This document shows, piece by piece, positions 56,483-64,000 of a stretch of 64,000 bases of DNA. Source of the stretch: Strongyloides papillosus (taxonomy: Eukaryota; Nematoda; Chromadorea; Rhabditida; Strongyloididae); assembly GCA_005656395.1 (NCBI GenBank), contig SRSI01000050.1:1674001-1738000 (forward strand), read 5' to 3'. The notes beneath the pieces were generated by a model. It had not been told where the DNA came from. It ran no database searches and was given only the letters and a program-made list of their open reading frames with translations. The stretch's first letter is position 1. The number at the start of each line of letters is the position of its first letter. Both the position numbers and the translations under genes were made by a program.

Positions 56483-58748
56483 TTTTAAATAATAATACTA
56501 TATGATATAGTTTATAGTTAGAATGTTTATTTCTACCAAAATATTGGAGTATTTCTTTATCAAAAGTCTGAAAATAATGTATATACAATTATTACCAAAT
56601 AATAAATTTTTATATATTTTTTATTCAAACTTTTTGAAGTATAAAAACATTAATAGTAATATGCTATTTATGATAACGCATTAATAAAGTGTAAATAGAT
56701 TCAGTTATAATATTTTTATAAATCAAATGAAAATAGATATATTTGCAATAACAGGTATATAAAGATTACAGAGGTAATATTTAAAGTTTTCTATTACAAT
56801 TATTTAACATTGATACATGTTATTAGTCAGAGGTAATTTGGTAAAAAATTACAATGATTTTATTTTTAAATCATTTTTAAAGAGACAGCAAAGATTACTA
56901 AAAAAAAATACATAAATCGACTAGTTTTCTAATTGATCAATTTCCGAGTGCAGGTTTTGATAATTGAGATTAATAAAAAAAAAGTTAAAAGTTAAGATTT
57001 ATAACAATTTAATTTCTGATACATGTCCTTTTTAATTTACCAAAAATAAATATTTAATGAAAAACAACTTATATTTCATCACTAGAATATTACGTATTTA
57101 AAAAATAGGAATAAGTAAAAATGTATAAATTAGAAAAACAATTTTAAAAATGTTCATAATTAATTCGCTATAATTTATTTATCACAAACCTTTTTTTTTC
57201 TATGCATGTAATATAACACAATATAAATATCAGTATTTTTTTTCCTATTACACATTACTTATGACTTAAAAACATTTAAAAATAAATTATTTTATGATGG
57301 AGAACTTAATAAAGGATATTTTTTATGATGTATTTATACTTTTTTGCATTAAAATACAAATTGTATAAATTATATAAAATTTCTTATGAAATTAAATTAG
57401 TAAAATAAAAGTAGGTAGCAAAGACAACACATATGCACAAATGCTACAAAAGAGTACAATTTGCGATTGGAAAATCTTTCATTCTGATCTAATTAGGGAT
57501 GTCAAGAAAATTATATAATTTGTATGGTGTAATATCAAATATTACTATGATAACAAAATTTGGCTTTCTCATTATAAAAACATTTTAATTAATGATATAT
57601 TTATAAAATATAATGTGAAATATTATTAGGAATAGATTTGGGTCGATTATAAATTAATATATGTAAATATTTTATAGGTAATTTATCATCTATAATTTGA
57701 AATTTAATGTTACAAAGAATTTTTCTATTATTTTAAAAAGTATAATACTTAATTATCCGTAAAAATATTGAATTTAATTAAATTCAAATTAAATATATAG
57801 AGTGGTTGAATAATTATAATTGACATGATACTTTTTGTATATATGGTAAAGTAAAGATAAACCTTTCAAATGATGTCATGTTTGTGTAGATTAATATCAA
57901 TTTTTAATTATTTTTTTGATTGAAATCACTTTTTTCAAATCTTAATCTCGTAGTTGAAGTCAATAACCATTGTTCTGTATAAATCTTAAAAAATAATCTT
58001 TAAAACATCCATAAATTTTAATAATTATGTAATTCCTTTTTATTTTCTTACATTAAAGTTCGTAGAAGTAATTTACCTTTTTTTAAAATAAAAATGTCTA
58101 TTATTTTAAAAAATAATAATTATTTATGTTATCCATTATTCAAATAAATTGATATATTTTGTGACAATACTTATTTTTTACATTTATAATTCATATGACA
58201 ATTTCAAAATTTCTGTATTTAAAACTGAAACCTTTTTCTTATTTTTGGATTAGAATAATCGTTTAAATTTAAATAGAATAAATGAATCAAAGAAAAAGTT
58301 ACATCATTAAAAGTTTATTTATTTTATCTATTAGAAATAAAGCATATATCAATAAAAATACTCATGAAGATTTTCAACGCAATTAAGCTTCATACAAAAA
58401 AAAAATTACGATGTTATTATAAAGATATTTTACCAAAAATTTGTATATTTTATTATATATAAAAAATTTTTAGTAATACCAAATTAGATGTATATAAATT
58501 TCTTTTAATTTGTCTTATCTTTTTGTTAGAAAAATTTTACTATAATAAAATGGAAAACTTATTTAAAAATACTTCAAGTTAGAATAATATAAAGAGAGAT
58601 TTATCCATAAGATTTATTGTTGGCTATTTCAATTGAACTAATTTGTATTCTTTTTTTTAACGATTTCTGTAATTACATCTCACATAAAATTAAGGAGTTT
58701 ATAGTGGTTTGGTGGAGTGGAGGATTAATCACAAAAAGAAATTAATTT
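56483..58748. other. 2.3-kb intergenic region, no gene seen
   Basis: Extremely AT-rich DNA between the exchanger start and the PDF gene stop; it holds the exchanger promoter and PDF 3' flank. No ORF, known microRNA or repeat was recognised. Confidence 0.45.
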
Positions 58749-59118
58749 TCATTTTCCTGCTGAATATAATCCATCTAAATCCATTCCGATGAGACCATTA
58801 ATGAGTTCAGCATTTGAACGTTTACCTACAGCAGATAATTGTCCCAAATCCATTGCAAGTAAACCATTCATTATTTCGGCATTTCCTCTTTTGACAAAAT
58901 TATTATTGTTATAAAAGTCATATGGTTGGAATTTCTGTAAATAAGAATATTTTAAATATATTATTTTAACTTATTACTATGTTTATTACCTTAGAAATAA
59001 AATTAGAATGTTGGTCTTGAATTGGAATGCCTTCGATAGGTGATAACAAAGTAAATGTTAATCCAATAACAAGGAAAGTAAAAAGAATGTAGCCAGAAAA
59101 TTTTGTACCTTTCCTCAT
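58749..59118 (-). CDS. pdf-1: PDF-type neuropeptide precursor
   Basis: Two short exons, 59118-58990 and 58934-58749, joined in phase 0 (TCT AAG|AAA TTC); 104 residues. Residues ~8-31 (SGYILFTFLVIGLTFTLLSP) are a signal peptide. After a spacer and the dibasic site KR comes peptide 1, 58886-58824 (GNAEIMNGLLAMDLGQLSAV, Gly), then KR, then peptide 2, 58817-58755 (SNAELINGLIGMDL..), then Gly-Lys-stop. The Gly before each basic site predicts C-terminal amides. The SNAE(L/I)INGL core is the hallmark of C. elegans PDF-1 peptides and of arthropod PDF (NSE(L/I)INSLL). These ligands act on the class B receptor PDFR-1 to set locomotor state and mate-searching. Peptide 1 begins Gly instead of Ser. Peptide 2 ends DGLYSAG where the worm peptides have a Lys-Leu-Ser segment. 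TTTTCTAG precedes the ATG by about 20 bases. Confidence 0.93.
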
Positions 59119-59860
59119 GGTATATTTTGTTACTGAATCTAGAAAATAAAAAAAGGATGTGGAGTAAAAAAAACAGAAATGACAGTTTTACTTGAGAGAG
59201 CAGTTATTTTAGAAAAGCAATAATAACTACGATAATGAATCTTATATTTGAAAATTTAACCAAAATTCAATCCCGCCTCTATATATATATTATCATAACT
59301 AAATCTTATCACCGCCTTCTTAAAAAATTCTAGAATTAGCATGAGTGTATAAGTAAAAATTAGTAGTATCTTTTAGTTAAAATAATTATCATAGAGGAGT
59401 TATCATGAAATTAGTGGGTGTTTTTTTAAACTAATTCCTTCGAAATTTTATAATTTAATTTACCGAAACAAAGATGGGAAATTTAAAGCTGATTAAAAAA
59501 AATAATAAAAAATATTTGTGCGTTTGGATGAGGGTAGAAATAGTGAGGAAAACAAAAAAAAAAGTTGTACTATTTGATATTATTATTATTTAAATACTAA
59601 TTTGTTGTGTGAAAAAAGTAATTTTTTAATTGAAATTGAAAAAATATATTTTGGCATGATTTGAGATGATATCATTAGCGTGTAAAAGATAGTTTGTAAC
59701 AATAAATTAGCTACTTTTTTAGACTTTTTATTTGAATGTACAAAATAGTTGTAGAAATAAAAATTCCATATTTTACAAAGACAACTAACAAAAATTATAG
59801 TTTATGATATATAATATTTTAACTCTATAAAGATAGTTTCTGATCCTCCTCCTTCATCTT
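59119..59860. other. Intergenic, PDF promoter region
   Basis: 742 bases between the PDF start and the LRRFIP-like stop, same strand. AT-rich, no ORF. It should contain the pdf-1 promoter and 5' UTR. Confidence 0.45.
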
Positions 59861-62856
<2,996 letters not shown>

Positions 62857-63605
62857 ATGTTAAAATCTATCAATAAATCATTCGTTAAGGTTATCTCATT
62901 TGATGCTACTAATACGTTGTTTAAATTAAAAGTTTCACCAGGTTTTATATACTCGAGTGTTGGGAAGGATTTTGGTTTATCATTGAATGCCAAAGACATT
63001 GATTTAAGATTTAGGGATCATTTTAATGCGTTAGAAAAAGAGTTGCCATGTTATGGGTATAATAAATGTGGCCCAAAAAGATGGTGGAATGAAATTGTTT
63101 ATAGGTGTTGTAATCTTGAGATAAATGAAACATCAAAGGAATTTGCAGGTACATTGTATAATGAATTATCCACCTCCAAATATTACACTTTAATTAATGA
63201 CAAGGTAAAAGATATTATATATAAAATATTCTATTTTATCATTTTTTATAGACACCAGAGATATTAAAGTATTTGAAAGATAATGGTTATAAATTGGTTA
63301 TCGTTTCAAACTCCGACTCAAGACTTCGAAGTGTATTACCTCAACTACTGGGTGACAACTTCTTCGATGACTATTTTATTAGTAGCGAATTAGGAATCAG
63401 TAAACCAGATCATGGTGTTTTTTCAATGTTATGTCAAAGATTATCCTGTTCTCCAAGAGATATCCTTCACATTGGTGATAGTTTAGTTAAAGACTACCAA
63501 TGTATCATTGATTTCGGTGGACAGGGTCTTCTACTTAATAATAGTAATGATCAAATATCAATAAATTCATTAAACAACCTTTATTATATAAATAAATCAA
63601 AGTAA
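62857..63605 (+). CDS. HAD-superfamily hydrolase (HDHD3-like)
   Basis: Exons 62857-63204 and 63252-63605, joined in phase 0 (GAC AAG|ACA CCA); 233 residues. HAD phosphatase-like protein; HDHD3's substrate is unknown. Motif I VISFDATNTLFKL has the nucleophile Asp but Thr at the usual second Asp (DxD); human HDHD3 also departs from DxD there. The cap domain contains YGYNKCGPKRWWNEIVYRCC, matching the family's SRQWW segment. Motif II is VIVSNSDSRL (Ser), motif III is SELGISKPDHGVF (Lys) and motif IV is ILHIGDSLVKDYQ (GDSxxxD), all intact. About the same length as human HDHD3 (~250). AATAAA at 63651-63656 is a likely polyadenylation signal. Confidence 0.88.
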
Positions 63606-64000
63606 ATTTAAAAAATTTATTCAAAAAAACTATGATATTTAAAGTAAATCAATAAAGAACAAAAATTATACTTTTTTTTTGTTTATTTAATATTTTAAAA
63701 ATATACTAAAAAATTAAGTGTAACAAAAAGAAACTACCTCTTATAATAATATATTATCACAAAAATGATTCGAGGTAAAAAATAAAAAAAGAAAGATATT
63801 AATGAAGTAACACTACTAAAAATTTAAGTAAACGTTAAATGACTTTTTGACAATTAAAATAAAAAAAATTAATCTATCATTATCAATAAAAATAAATGAT
63901 TTTTGGGTCATTAATATTATAAAAATTATTTATTTATACAAAAGGAAATACAATAATAAGTGTGTAATTTGTTGTCATGTGGAGGATACAAAAAAAAATT
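63606..64000. other. 3' flank of the HAD gene, no further gene seen
   Basis: AT-rich sequence to the window end. It includes the AATAAA signal at 63651-63656; nothing else was recognised. Confidence 0.45.

Overview
The window is nuclear DNA of a nematode. It is very AT-rich (intergenic DNA is almost entirely A and T), introns are mostly 33-60 nt with GT..AG ends, and a 3' splice site (TTTTNAG) often sits a few bases upstream of a start codon with no matching donor, as expected for spliced-leader trans-splicing. Gene content (a PDF-type neuropeptide precursor, a Fat-like cadherin resembling CDH-4, an AIR-2-like Aurora kinase, miR-71 and miR-235) fits a nematode. Base composition and compactness suggest clade IV, most like Strongyloides; the genus is inference.

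Region by region. (1) 1-1436: 5' part of an F-box/LRR-like gene on the minus strand, cut by the window edge. (2) 2065-10324: head-to-tail minus-strand array of four four-exon genes, each encoding a ubiquitin-like (ULD, SATB/DVE-type) N-terminus and a divergent homeodomain C-terminus; a fifth, degraded ULD-like copy lies at the downstream end. Whole ~1.9-2.0 kb units, spacers included, have been duplicated. (3) 11584-12565 Aurora-type kinase (+), convergent with 12759-26322, a giant Fat-like cadherin (-) with a 12.5-kb exon. (4) ~4 kb AT-rich DNA, then V-ATPase subunit C (+, 30310-31664), convergent with an SVOP-like transporter (-, 31805-33516). (5) 36774-43322: PP4 regulatory subunit 1 (ppfr-1, -), whose 3.46-kb intron carries mir-71 on the same strand. 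(6) 45781-47506 myotubularin-type phosphatase (+), followed on the opposite strand by a miR-92/miR-235 hairpin. (7) 48479-52606: proteasome beta subunit (pbs-7), a DXO-like protein lacking its metal ligands, and a DUS1 dihydrouridine synthase, all on the minus strand and possibly one operon. (8) 54215-56482 Na+/H+ exchanger (-). (9) 58749-59118 PDF-1-type neuropeptide precursor (-), a two-exon gene of short exons. (10) 59861-62022 LRRFIP-like coiled-coil protein (-), divergent from 62857-63605, an HDHD3-like HAD hydrolase (+).

Most genes are single-copy housekeeping or signalling genes with recognisable orthologues. The unusual part is the ULD-homeodomain array. The two microRNAs and the PDF gene are the other features that ORF-based annotation would miss. 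Exon boundaries were set by eye from splice consensus, reading frame and family alignment; no search or transcript data were available.
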